This document shows positions 7,047 through 13,055 of a stretch of 17,986 bases of DNA, piece after piece. The notes under the pieces were generated by a model. It searched no databases and was not told the DNA's origin. It was given only the letters and a program-made list of their open reading frames with translations. The position numbers were made by a program, and so were the translations under genes. How positions within the stretch are numbered: the stretch's first letter is position 1; each line of letters opens with the position of its first letter. Source of the stretch: JAIBJN01 sp035461525 (lineage in GTDB: Bacteria > Actinomycetota > Thermoleophilia > Gaiellales > Gaiellaceae); contig DATHVD010000098.1 of assembly GCA_035461525.1 (NCBI GenBank), positions 1-17,986 on the forward strand, written 5' to 3'.

Positions 7047-7316
7047 GTGGCCGACTCCGAGCCCGGGGAAGGGCAGGGCAAGGCCGCAAGCCGGCTGGCC
7101 ATCGCCGTCGGCTGGGTCCTCACACTCCTCCTGATCGGCGGAGGGCTCGTCGCGGTCCTGGTCGGGCCGGTCTGGCTCCTCCTCGCATTCCTCCTCGTCT
7201 ACGCCGGCGGCCTCTTCGTCCTCCATCTCACGATCGGCATCGGCTCCTATCGAAGCGTCATGCGTCGCGAGTGGCCCAAGGTCGAGCCGCTGGACGACGA
7301 GGACGACGACTGGTAG
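7047..7316 (+). CDS. Small two-span membrane protein with acidic tail, unknown function
   Basis: An 89-residue protein with no family I can name. A short polar start (ADSEPGEGQGKAAS) leads into two hydrophobic helices (about residues 17-37 and 40-62) separated by a Gly-Pro-Trp turn. A cytoplasmic tail SYRSVMRREWPKVEPLDDED follows and ends at DDDW. GTG 7047 is the best in-frame start, eight bases after the uvrA stop; there is no clear ribosome site, so translational coupling to uvrA is likely. The coding periodicity and the helix-tail layout support a real gene. If it shares the uvrA promoter it would be damage-induced, but that is inference from spacing only. Confidence 0.65.
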   Translation: MADSEPGEGQGKAASRLAIAVGWVLTLLLIGGGLVAVLVGPVWLLLAFLLVYAGGLFVLHLTIGIGSYRSVMRREWPKVEPLDDEDDDW

Positions 7317-7323
7317 CCCCGGG

Positions 7324-7329
7324 TACGCT
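7324..7329 (+). promoter_or_regulatory. Predicted leaderless -10 (Yip1-like gene)
   Basis: TACGCT, six bases (GGCCTC) before GTG 7336, repeats the spacing seen at 3423 and 4189. No Shine-Dalgarno sequence is present. It lies just after the TAG of the upstream gene, so the Yip1-like gene may have its own promoter. Confidence 0.5.
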
Positions 7330-7335
7330 GGCCTC

Positions 7336-8007
7336 GTGAGCGCCGAGGCGCAGCCGGAGGCGACCCCGAGCCGCCAGAAGGAGTGGTGGCTGCGGGCGCT
7401 CGCCGTCTTCCAGGCCCCGCGCGCCGTCTTCGCCGCTCTCCGCGACCAGTCCGAGGAGGACATGAACGCCAGGGAGGAGCCCGTGCTCGCCCTCATCGTC
7501 CTCGCCGGGATCGCCGGCATCCTCCTCGCGCCCGCGACCGGGCGCCTGCTCGACGAGGATCTCGTCCGCGACAGCATCCCGGTGCTCGGCGTGCTCCTCT
7601 TCCTCTCCGGGGCGATCTACGGCATCGTCACGTACTGGGTCGGCGGCGCCGCGCTCTACGTCGGCCTCCGCGGGGCGGGCTCGCAGGGAAGCTACCGCCG
7701 CACGCGGCACGTGTTCGCCTTCTCGGTCGCGCCCATGGTGCTCGGGCTCGTGCTCGTCTGGCCCGCGCGACTCCTCGTCTACGGACTGGACTCGTTCCGC
7801 ACGGGCGGGGCCGACGAGGGGCTCGGTCCCAGGCTCTTCGACCTCGCCTCGACCGGCTTCGTCCTCTGGTCGCTCGGGCTGCTCGTCTACGGGCTCGCGG
7901 TCGTCGAGCGCTGGCGTCCCGGTCGCGCGCTCGTCGCGGTCGCGCTCGCCCTGCTCGCCGTGCTCGTGCTCGCGTTCCCGTTCGTCGTCACGGTCGCGAG
8001 CCGCTGA
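7336..8007 (+). CDS. Yip1-domain-like polytopic membrane protein
   Basis: A 223-residue protein. A short charged N-terminus (WWLRALAVFQAPRAVFAALRD) is typical of bacterial Yip1-domain proteins and is followed by about five hydrophobic helices: residues near 49-65, 82-108, a YRRTRHVFAFSVAPMVLGLVL segment, 174-195 and the C-terminal helix. The motif pattern 'P-x-x-x-F-x-x-L' early and 'a-F-S-x-a-P' centrally is what suggests Yip1. No enzymatic residues are apparent, and bacterial members have no settled role. GTG 7336 is supported by TACGCT six bases upstream. Its last 20 bases overlap the 3' end of panB on the other strand. Confidence 0.72.
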   Translation: MSAEAQPEATPSRQKEWWLRALAVFQAPRAVFAALRDQSEEDMNAREEPVLALIVLAGIAGILLAPATGRLLDEDLVRDSIPVLGVLLFLSGAIYGIVTYWVGGAALYVGLRGAGSQGSYRRTRHVFAFSVAPMVLGLVLVWPARLLVYGLDSFRTGGADEGLGPRLFDLASTGFVLWSLGLLVYGLAVVERWRPGRALVAVALALLAVLVLAFPFVVTVASR

Positions 8008-8854
8008 GGAACGCGCGGAGCTCCTCCTCGGGCATCGCGTACGTGTGCTCGTCCTCGGGGAACGCCCCGGCGCGCACGTCGGCCCCGAAGCGCTCGAGCG
8101 CCTCCCGGATCTCCGTCCCCAGGTCGGCGTAGCGGCGCGCGAAGCGCGGCGAGTCGCCCTCGAAGAGCCCCAAGAGGTCGTGCAGGACGAGCACCTGCCC
8201 GGAGCACGCTGCGCCGGAGCCGATCCCGATCGTGGGCACGGCGACGCGCTCCGTGATCCGCTCGGCGACCGGGGCGGGAACCGCCTCGAGGACGAGGGAG
8301 AAGCACCCGGCTTCCTCGAGTGCCCCCGCGTCCGCGAGCAGGGCAAGAGCCTTCGCCGCGGTCTTCCCCTGCGCGCGGAAGCCGCCGAGCATCGTCGCCG
8401 ACTGCGGCGTCAGGCCGATGTGGCCCATCACGGGGATGCCGGCGCCGACGATCGCGCGCGCGCGGGGGAGCATGGCGCCGGCGCCTTCGAGCTTGACCGC
8501 GTCTGCGCCCGCCTCCTTGACGAAGCGGATCGCGTTGCGAACGGCGTCCTCGTCCGACACCTGGTAGGAGCCGAAGGGCATGTCCGCGACGACGAGCGGC
8601 CGGCGGGCGCCCCGCCCCGCGGCGCGCGTCAGCATCAGCATCTCCTCCATCGTCGCCGGCACCGTCGAGGAGTGGCCGAGCACGGTCATCGCCGCCGAGT
8701 CGCCGACGAGGACGACGTCCACCCCGGCCGCGTCCGCCAGGCGCCCGGTGGGATGGTCGTAGGCCGTCACCATCACGATGCGCTCGTCGCGGCGGGCCAT
8801 CTGGGCCAGCTCCGTGAGGGGGAGCTTCCCGTTCCGCTCCGGCCTGCTCGTCAC
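7988..8854 (-). CDS. panB: 3-methyl-2-oxobutanoate hydroxymethyltransferase, PanB
   Basis: A 288-residue PanB, which makes ketopantoate from 2-oxoisovalerate and 5,10-methylene-tetrahydrofolate, the first committed step to pantothenate and CoA. Visible motifs are RIVMVTAYDHPTGRLAD, VLVGDS with metal ligand Asp52, VVADMPFGSYQ with Asp91, DAVKLEG with Glu123, GHIGLTPQS, and LVLEAVP with Glu190 matching the catalytic Glu181 of E. coli. Two normally conserved spots differ: the VGDSLGM motif reads VGDSAAM, and the His of the 'E/D-x-x-x-H-T' helix is Leu75 (EEMLMLTRA). The GTG start at 8854 overlaps the panC stop as GTGA, so the two are translationally coupled. It is last in a three-gene operon, and its 3' end overlaps the convergent Yip1-like gene by 20 bases. 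Confidence 0.95.
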   Translation of the reverse strand: MTSRPERNGKLPLTELAQMARRDERIVMVTAYDHPTGRLADAAGVDVVLVGDSAAMTVLGHSSTVPATMEEMLMLTRAAGRGARRPLVVADMPFGSYQVSDEDAVRNAIRFVKEAGADAVKLEGAGAMLPRARAIVGAGIPVMGHIGLTPQSATMLGGFRAQGKTAAKALALLADAGALEEAGCFSLVLEAVPAPVAERITERVAVPTIGIGSGAACSGQVLVLHDLLGLFEGDSPRFARRYADLGTEIREALERFGADVRAGAFPEDEHTYAMPEEELRAFLSGSRP

Positions 8855-9666
8855 TCGATCACCCCTTCCAGGAGGACGTTGTCGATGAGGCGGGTCCGGC
8901 CTGCGCGTACCGCCCCGAGAAGGTAGACGCGCCCGTCGAGCCCCGCCACCTCGACGTACTCGGGGTCGAGGCCGGGCTCCTGCCCCAGCACCACCCGGGC
9001 CGAGTCGGCGGCGTCCCCGCCGGCCTCGTGCGCTTCGGCGCCCGCCGCGAGGGCGCGCGGTAGCGCCAGCGCCGCCTTCCGCTCCTCCCGCGAGAGGTAG
9101 ACGTTGCGCGAGCTGAGCGCGAGCCCGTCGGGGTCGCGCACCGTCGGCACGAGCCGGATCTCGAGCTCGAGCGCGAGGTCGCGCACCATCCGCTCGACGA
9201 CGGCGGCTTGCTGGGCATCCTTCTGCCCGAAGTAAGCCCGATCGGGCCGCACGATCGCGAAGAGCTTCAGGCAGACCGTGGCGACGCCGCGGAAGTGCCC
9301 GGGCCGCGCGTCGCCCTCGTAGCCGCGCGACAGCTTCTCGACGTCGACCCCGGTCTGAAAGCCGGGCGGGTACATCTCCCCGGCGGGAGGCGCGAAGAGG
9401 TGGTCGACGCCCCAGCCCTCCGCGAGCCGGGCGTCCCGCTCCTCGTCGCGCGGGTAGCGCTCGAGGTCCTCCCCGGGGCCGAACTGCGCCGGGTTGACGA
9501 ACAGGCTCGCGACGACGACGTCGCACTCCGCTCGCGCGCGACGGAGGAGCGCCTCATGGCCCGCGTGGAGGGCGCCCAAGGTCGGGACGAGCCCGATCGT
9601 CGCCCCGGTGCCGCGCGCCGGCTCGAGCGCCGCGCGGATCCCGGCAATGGTGCGGGAGACCCTCAC
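8851..9666 (-). CDS. panC: Pantothenate synthetase (pantoate-beta-alanine ligase), PanC
   Basis: A 271-residue cytoplasmic PanC that joins pantoate and beta-alanine using ATP. Signature motifs are VPTLGALHAGH (residues 27-37; the HIGH-like ATP site, with Leu30 where many members have Met), SLFVNPAQFGPGEDLERYPR, LFAIVRPDRAYFGQKDAQQ and the KMSKS-equivalent LALSSRNVYLS. The length is close to the usual 280. The start is GTG 9666, overlapping the stop of the DUF2520 gene as GTGA. The end overlaps panB in the same way, so all three genes are tightly coupled. The frame stays open upstream, but the extension is arginine-rich antisense noise over the DUF2520 gene. Confidence 0.95.
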   Translation of the reverse strand: MRVSRTIAGIRAALEPARGTGATIGLVPTLGALHAGHEALLRRARAECDVVVASLFVNPAQFGPGEDLERYPRDEERDARLAEGWGVDHLFAPPAGEMYPPGFQTGVDVEKLSRGYEGDARPGHFRGVATVCLKLFAIVRPDRAYFGQKDAQQAAVVERMVRDLALELEIRLVPTVRDPDGLALSSRNVYLSREERKAALALPRALAAGAEAHEAGGDAADSARVVLGQEPGLDPEYVEVAGLDGRVYLLGAVRAGRTRLIDNVLLEGVIE

Positions 9667-10358
9667 CGGGCCGCGGCGACGGTCGCCGCCACGTCGACGA
9701 GCGCCCGGTACATCGGCTCCAGGTCGGGCCGGCGTTCGCGCACGACTTCGAGATGGCGCTCGACGGTCCCCCAGTCGCCCCGGGTGAGCGGGCCCGTGAG
9801 CTCGAAGCCGTTCTCCATCGTCCTGCGCATGAGCGGGACGAGCGCCTCCGGCGGCGCGCCCACCTCGTGGAAGAGCTCCGAAGCCGCCCAGTGGAGCGTG
9901 GCGAGGAAGCTCGACGCGACCGCCGCGGCCGCGTGGTAGAGCGGCCTTTCGGCGTCCTCGAGCTCGAAGGCGCGGAGGCCGAGGAGCTCCGCGAGCGCGA
10001 AGCCCGCGGAGAGCGCCGCGTCCGTCTCGGCGCTGACGGCGGCCCAGGCGCCGTCGATCTGCTCGGGGCCGCGCTCGCGGACGAACGCCTGCAGCGGGTG
10101 GAGGCTGAAGCGGCGGGAGTGGGGAGCGAGCGCGTCCAGGGTACGGACGCCGCTCGTGTGCGCGATCCAGGGCCCCGGAGGGATCGTCGCCGCCGTCTCC
10201 GAGACCGCCCGGTCGGGGACGCAGAGGAGGACGAGGTCGGCGTCGCCGGTCTCGAGCTCCCTTCCGGTCGTCCACGCGGGGATGCGCTCGGCCAGCCGCG
10301 CGGCCAGGGCGGAGCCGACGCGACCGGCGCCGACGACACAGGCTGACGTGAACTCCAT
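9663..10358 (-). CDS. Rossmann-fold/DUF2520 dehydrogenase, probable ketopantoate reductase of the pan operon
   Basis: A 231-residue two-domain dehydrogenase-like protein. Residues 8-15 (VVGAGRVG) form the N-terminal NAD(P)-binding glycine loop, followed by DADLVLLCVPDRAV and IAHTSGV as in reductases of the ketopantoate/pyrroline-carboxylate type. The C-terminal half carries the DUF2520 hallmarks SLHPLQAF, LYHAAAAVASSFLATLHWA and ELTGPLTRGDWGTVERHL. It is first in an operon with panC and panB, overlapping panC by GTGA. That position suggests it supplies the missing step, ketopantoate to pantoate; a non-PanE ketopantoate reductase (PanG) is known in Francisella. The family assignment is firm; the reaction is inferred from context. 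ATG 10358 has GGAG six bases upstream (minus strand) and a TAGACT -10 about 38 bases upstream, so unlike many neighbours it has a leader. Confidence 0.88.
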   Translation of the reverse strand: MEFTSACVVGAGRVGSALAARLAERIPAWTTGRELETGDADLVLLCVPDRAVSETAATIPPGPWIAHTSGVRTLDALAPHSRRFSLHPLQAFVRERGPEQIDGAWAAVSAETDAALSAGFALAELLGLRAFELEDAERPLYHAAAAVASSFLATLHWAASELFHEVGAPPEALVPLMRRTMENGFELTGPLTRGDWGTVERHLEVVRERRPDLEPMYRALVDVAATVAAAR

Positions 10359-10396
10359 CTCGGGCTCCAGTTCCTCGGGGGATACCGGGCGTCATC

Positions 10397-10402
10397 AGTC
10401 TA
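10397..10402 (-). promoter_or_regulatory. Predicted -10 of the pantothenate operon
   Basis: On the minus strand TAGACT lies 38 bases before the ATG at 10358, leaving a leader of roughly 30 bases that contains GAGGAACTGGAG, with its last GGAG six bases from the start. No TTGACA-like -35 is evident. The divergent gene at 10448 begins on the other side of this 89-base gap. Confidence 0.45.
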
Positions 10403-10418
10403 CCGCCGGGGCTCAGGT

Positions 10419-10424
10419 CATACT
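10419..10424 (+). promoter_or_regulatory. Possible -10 of the membrane-protein gene at 10448
   Basis: CATACT matches four of six -10 positions. It lies 23 bases before ATG 10448 and would leave a leader of about 17 bases ending in the purine-rich AAGGGGGGA (10439-10447), which can act as a ribosome site for ATG 10448 or ATG 10451. No -35 was recognised. Confidence 0.35.
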
Positions 10425-10447
10425 CCGGCCGAGCCGACAAGGGGGGA

Positions 10448-11137
10448 ATGATGGACGAGCACGAGCAGCCGCCGCCGGAGCAGGCGGAGCAGACGCCGGC
10501 GGAGGCGCGCGAGGCCGCGACGGCGTTCGTGGTCGAGCAGATGCGCGAGGGCGCGGACGAGGAGACGATCGTCGTGCGCCTGATCGAGCGCGGCGTGGGA
10601 AAGTCCGAGGCGCGCGAGGTCGTCGACGCCGTCTACCCGCAGGTCATGCGCGCGGCGGAGGCGGAGCTCTTCGAGCCGCGGGCGCTCGTCCCTGCCGTGC
10701 TCGCGGCGCTCGCCGCCGCCGTCGCGGGCGGCATCGCCTGGGGCCTCATCGTACGAACGACCGAGTACGAGATAGGCTTCGCGGCGCTCGGCATCGGCCT
10801 CCTTGCCGGCTACGCCGTCGTCTTCGCCACGGGCGGGCGCAAGGGCCGGCCGCTCCAGGCGATCGCCGTCGCGTCGAGCTTCCTCGGCATCGTCCTCGGC
10901 AAGTACCTCGCGTACGTCTGGGTGCTGCAGGACGCCGTCAGGGAGCAGTTCGGCGACGAGGCCGCCGACTCGATCTCGGTCTTCGACTCGGAGGTCATGC
11001 GCATCTTCCTCGAGGACGCGGGCGAGGTCTTCGGCGGCTTCGACCTCATCTGGGTCGCGTTCGCCGCCTATGCGGCGTGGCGGATCCCGCGGCCGCTCGG
11101 GATCCGCGTCAGGCGCTCGCCGATCTCCGGGCTCTGA
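10448..11137 (+). CDS. Multi-span membrane protein with acidic helical N-terminus, unknown function
   Basis: A 229-residue protein without a named family that I can give with confidence. The first 75 residues are soluble: a Glu/Gln/Pro-rich start, then a predicted helix pair (EAREAATAFVVEQMREGADE followed by IVVRLIERGVGKSEAREVVD) resembling a small helical adaptor. Four hydrophobic segments follow: about 78-98 (VPAVLAALAAAVAGGIAWGL), 105-125 (IGFAALGIGLLAGYAVVFAT), 136-155 (IAVASSFLGIVLGKYLAYVW) and near the C-terminus (LIWVAFAAYAAW). The 'EIGFAALGIGLLAGYAV' plus 'LGIVLGKYLAY' pattern occurs in other uncharacterised bacterial membrane proteins with varied N-terminal domains. The doubled ATGATG leaves the exact start open by one codon. 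The 3' end overlaps the secreted-protein gene on the other strand by 29 bases. Confidence 0.75.
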   Translation: MMDEHEQPPPEQAEQTPAEAREAATAFVVEQMREGADEETIVVRLIERGVGKSEAREVVDAVYPQVMRAAEAELFEPRALVPAVLAALAAAVAGGIAWGLIVRTTEYEIGFAALGIGLLAGYAVVFATGGRKGRPLQAIAVASSFLGIVLGKYLAYVWVLQDAVREQFGDEAADSISVFDSEVMRIFLEDAGEVFGGFDLIWVAFAAYAAWRIPRPLGIRVRRSPISGL

Positions 11138-11408
11138 GCCCGCCCCTCGCTCGCGCGAAGGCCGCCGCGCCGGTCGCGCTCCGAATCCGCACGAAGACGC
11201 CGTTCGCGCTGAAGGGCCGTCGCCCGCCGCTCTCGTCGACGTACGCGAGGCTCCAGGCGACCGTGAGCGCCTCCCCGGCCGGAGCATCGACCGGGATCGG
11301 GGCGGCAAGCGTCGCCTCCACGCCTTCCGTCGCGCCTGCGGAGGCAGCCGCGATCAGCGTTGCGACGGCGACGACGAGCAGGAGTCCGAGAAGGCCGCGC
11401 GCGCGCAT
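11109..11408 (-). CDS. Short secreted protein, possibly with a degenerate C-terminus
   Basis: A 99-residue open frame. Residues 1 to about 26 form a clear signal peptide (MRARGLLGLLLVVAVATLIAA and ASAGA cleavage region). The mature part reads like a beta-sandwich fragment (EALTVAWSLAYVDESGGRRP, then FSANGVFVRIRSATG). It then degenerates into a low-complexity Ala/Arg/Ser tail (FARARGGLRARRSASA) lying in the overlap with the convergent gene. I suspect the ancestral C-terminus has been replaced or shifted. ATG 11408 has GAGGAG six bases upstream, a good ribosome site. It is divergent from msrB; 11409-11491 must hold both promoters. No function can be assigned. Confidence 0.6.
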   Translation of the reverse strand: MRARGLLGLLLVVAVATLIAAASAGATEGVEATLAAPIPVDAPAGEALTVAWSLAYVDESGGRRPFSANGVFVRIRSATGAAAFARARGGLRARRSASA

Positions 11409-11478
11409 GTCGATCTCCTCTACACCGCAGGTCCGCGGAGGTTCCGAGATTTCACTCGGCCTTAAGGATCGTCCCCGG

Positions 11479-11484
11479 TAGCCT
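11479..11484 (+). promoter_or_regulatory. Predicted leaderless -10 of msrB-msrA
   Basis: TAGCCT is followed by seven bases (TTGAGCC) and ATG 11492. There is no ribosome site before the ATG. The pattern is the same as at uvrA and tsaE, with one extra spacer base. Confidence 0.55.
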
Positions 11485-11491
11485 TTGAGCC

Positions 11492-11899
11492 ATGGAGAAG
11501 ATCGAGAAGACCGAGCAGGAGTGGCGCGCCGCGCTCACGCCCGAGCAGTACCGGGTCCTGCGCGAGCACGGGACCGAGCGGGCGTTCACCGGCGCCTACC
11601 ACGACGCGAAGGAGCCGGGCGTCTACCGCTGCGCGGGCTGCGGCGCCGAGCTCTTCCGCTCGGAGACCAAGTACGACTCCGGCACCGGCTGGCCGAGCTT
11701 CTGGGAGCCGGTCGCGGAGGAGGCCGTCGAGACGGAGCGCGACTGGGGCCTGATCGTGCCCCGCACCGAGGTGCACTGCGCCGCCTGCGGCGGGCACCTG
11801 GGCCACGTCTTCGACGACGGCCCGCAGCCGACGGGGCTGCGCTACTGCATCAACTCGGCGGCGCTCGAGCTCGAGCGCGAGGAAGGAGACGGGGAATGA
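11492..11899 (+). CDS. msrB: Peptide-methionine (R)-S-oxide reductase, MsrB
   Basis: A 135-residue cytoplasmic MsrB that reduces the R-epimer of methionine sulfoxide in proteins. The zinc site is complete (Cys47, Cys50, Cys96, Cys99). The signature strings GTGWPSFWEP, VHCAACGGHLGHVFDDGP and the catalytic RYCINSAAL (Cys119) are all present. No Cys lies at the usual resolving position near residue 65, where Thr-Gly-Trp is found, so recycling may use another thiol. The start at ATG 11492 gives a normal-length protein with TAGCCT seven bases upstream. The stop overlaps the msrA start as ATGA, so the two epimer-specific reductases are made together. Confidence 0.95.
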   Translation: MEKIEKTEQEWRAALTPEQYRVLREHGTERAFTGAYHDAKEPGVYRCAGCGAELFRSETKYDSGTGWPSFWEPVAEEAVETERDWGLIVPRTEVHCAACGGHLGHVFDDGPQPTGLRYCINSAALELEREEGDGE

Positions 11900-12363
11900 C
11901 GGAGAAGGCGACGTTCGGCGCGGGCTGCTTCTGGGGCGTCGAGGTGGACTTCCGCAACACGCCCGGCGTCACGGACGCCGCGGTCGGCTACATGGGCGGC
12001 ACCGTGGCGAACCCGACGTACGAGCAGGTCTGTACCGACCGCACCGGCCACGCCGAGGTAGTCCAGGTCGAGTTCGACCCCGACGAGGTCTCGTACGAGG
12101 AGATCCTGGAGACGTTCTGGTCGGCGCACGACCCGACGCAGCTCAACCGCCAGGGCCCGGACGTCGGCCGTCAGTACCGCTCCGTCGTCTTCCACCACTC
12201 CCCCGAGCAGCAGGAGAAGGCGCTCGCGTCGAAGGCGCGCGTGCAGGCCCGCCACGACCGGCCCGTCGTCACCGAGGTGGAGCCGGCGAGCGACTTCTGG
12301 CGTGCCGAGGAGTACCACCAGCAGTACCTCGTCAAGCGCGGCCGCGCGACCTGCCGGATCTGA
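11896..12363 (+). CDS. msrA: Peptide-methionine (S)-S-oxide reductase, MsrA
   Basis: A 155-residue MsrA, the partner of MsrB for the S-epimer of methionine sulfoxide. The catalytic GAGCFWG lies at residues 8-14 with nucleophile Cys11. VGYMGGTVANPTYEQVCT, GHAEVVQVEFDP, HDPTQLNRQGPDVGRQYRS and the C-terminal AEEYHQQYLVKRG are all family hallmarks. Cys46 and the near-terminal Cys153 are candidates for resolving thiols. ATG 11896 overlaps the msrB stop, and GGAAGGAG (11881-11888) provides a strong ribosome site inside msrB. The last 32 bases overlap the convergent DCC-family gene. Confidence 0.95.
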   Translation: MTEKATFGAGCFWGVEVDFRNTPGVTDAAVGYMGGTVANPTYEQVCTDRTGHAEVVQVEFDPDEVSYEEILETFWSAHDPTQLNRQGPDVGRQYRSVVFHHSPEQQEKALASKARVQARHDRPVVTEVEPASDFWRAEEYHQQYLVKRGRATCRI

Positions 12364-12706
12364 GCAGGCGCCCGAGCCGCCCGCGATTCCGCGCGAGGAC
12401 GCGGTAGCCGTGCTCCGTCGCGCCCGGGAAGGCCGCCGCAAGCGCGGCGAGCGGACGGCCGCCGGGGAGGAGCCGCAGGAGCGGCGGGAAGGCCGCGCCG
12501 GCGGAGTGGACCCGGCGGTCCGGGGTCACCAGGTGCCAAGACGCCGCCCGCTCCGCGGGCGCGATCGCGGCGAGGAGCTCGTCCGCCTCCGGGTCCTGGA
12601 GGGCGACGGGCCGGAGGCGCTCGTGCCGGTCGTGGGCCAGGACGCGCTCGAGTGCCCAGCGGCAGAAGCCGCAGTCGGAGTCGAAGACGAGGACGGTGCG
12701 GTGCAC
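12332..12706 (-). CDS. DCC-family (DUF393) thiol-disulfide oxidoreductase-like protein
   Basis: A 124-residue protein of the DCC family (DUF393), small thioredoxin-like-fold proteins predicted to handle thiols. The N-terminal strand runs into the signature VFDSDCGFCRWAL, with the D-x-D-C-x-x-C core at Asp9, Asp11, Cys12 and Cys15. A DRRVHSAGAAFPPLLRLLPG segment follows, matching the family's 'G-x-x-A' helix region, and then a basic Arg-rich tail. I chose GTG 12706 rather than ATG 12757, because TACCTT lies exactly six bases upstream of the GTG (minus strand) and the 17-residue extension is not family-like. It converges on msrA with a 32-base 3' overlap, so its mRNA is antisense to the msrA end. 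A redox link to the Msr pair is plausible but unproven. Confidence 0.82.
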   Translation of the reverse strand: MHRTVLVFDSDCGFCRWALERVLAHDRHERLRPVALQDPEADELLAAIAPAERAASWHLVTPDRRVHSAGAAFPPLLRLLPGGRPLAALAAAFPGATEHGYRVLARNRGRLGRLLRSGRSRGRA

Positions 12707-12712
12707 GTTCTG

Positions 12713-12718
12713 AAGGTA
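12713..12718 (-). promoter_or_regulatory. Predicted leaderless -10 of the DCC-family gene
   Basis: On the minus strand TACCTT is followed by six bases (CAGAAC) and GTG at 12706. It shares the 130-base gap 12707-12836 with the oppositely oriented fmdB-like promoter. I see nothing else in that gap. Confidence 0.5.
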
Positions 12719-12821
12719 CCCGTGCCTCCGAACCCCGCCCGCAACAGTCTGCTGCAAGGGATCGTCGGCGGCGGGAAGGGAAGCCGTGAGGTTGCGGTTG
12801 CGGTGCGTCCGTCGCCGTGCC

Positions 12822-12827
12822 TACACT
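12822..12827 (+). promoter_or_regulatory. Predicted -10 of the fmdB-like gene
   Basis: TACACT lies nine bases before ATG 12837, so the mRNA would have a leader of at most a few bases. No ribosome site is present in CCGACGGCG. No -35 was recognised. Confidence 0.45.
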
Positions 12828-12836
12828 CCGACGGCG

Positions 12837-13055
12837 ATGCCGATCTACGAGTTCGTGTGCATGGAGTGCGAGTCACACTTCGAGGAGCTCGTCGGGGTGC
12901 GGGCGGACGATCCGCCTTGCCCCGACTGCGGCGCCTCGCGGGTCGCGCGGCAGCTCTCCGTGTTCGCGGCTCACGGCACCGCCGAGCAGCCGAGCTTCGG
13001 CGGACCCGTGTCCGGCGGCGGCTGTTGCGGCGGGAGCTGTGGCTGCGGAGCCTGA
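12837..13055 (+). CDS. FmdB-type zinc-ribbon protein
   Basis: A 72-residue FmdB/CxxC-type zinc-ribbon protein. It starts with the family-typical MPIYEFVCMEC and has two CxxC knuckles (Cys8/Cys11 and Cys28/Cys31) that should bind one zinc ion. The tail is glycine-rich with four further cysteines (GGGCCGGSCGCG, Cys63, 64, 68, 70), a common ending in this family. The role is unknown; a regulatory or metal-handling function has been proposed from its first member near formamidase genes. The start at 12837 was chosen over an upstream in-frame codon at 12786 because of the conserved MPIYE beginning. Its 3' end overlaps the probable start of the uracil-DNA glycosylase gene by 17 bases. Confidence 0.88.
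   Translation: MPIYEFVCMECESHFEELVGVRADDPPCPDCGASRVARQLSVFAAHGTAEQPSFGGPVSGGGCCGGSCGCGA

Noticed and set aside
3958..7089. A 1043-codon open frame on the minus strand across uvrA
   Set aside because: Its translation is Arg/Asp/Leu-rich without any domain pattern and mirrors uvrA codon structure. Long antisense frames are expected in such GC-rich DNA. The plus-strand UvrA is unmistakable.
11409..11460. GGAACCT on the minus strand as an ECF-sigma -35 for the short secreted protein
   Set aside because: No matching -10 (CGTT/GTC-like) was found at a suitable spacing, so it is too weak to call.
12707..12757. A longer DCC-family protein starting at ATG 12757
   Set aside because: The 17 extra residues are not family-like and would span the TACCTT hexamer placed six bases before GTG 12706.
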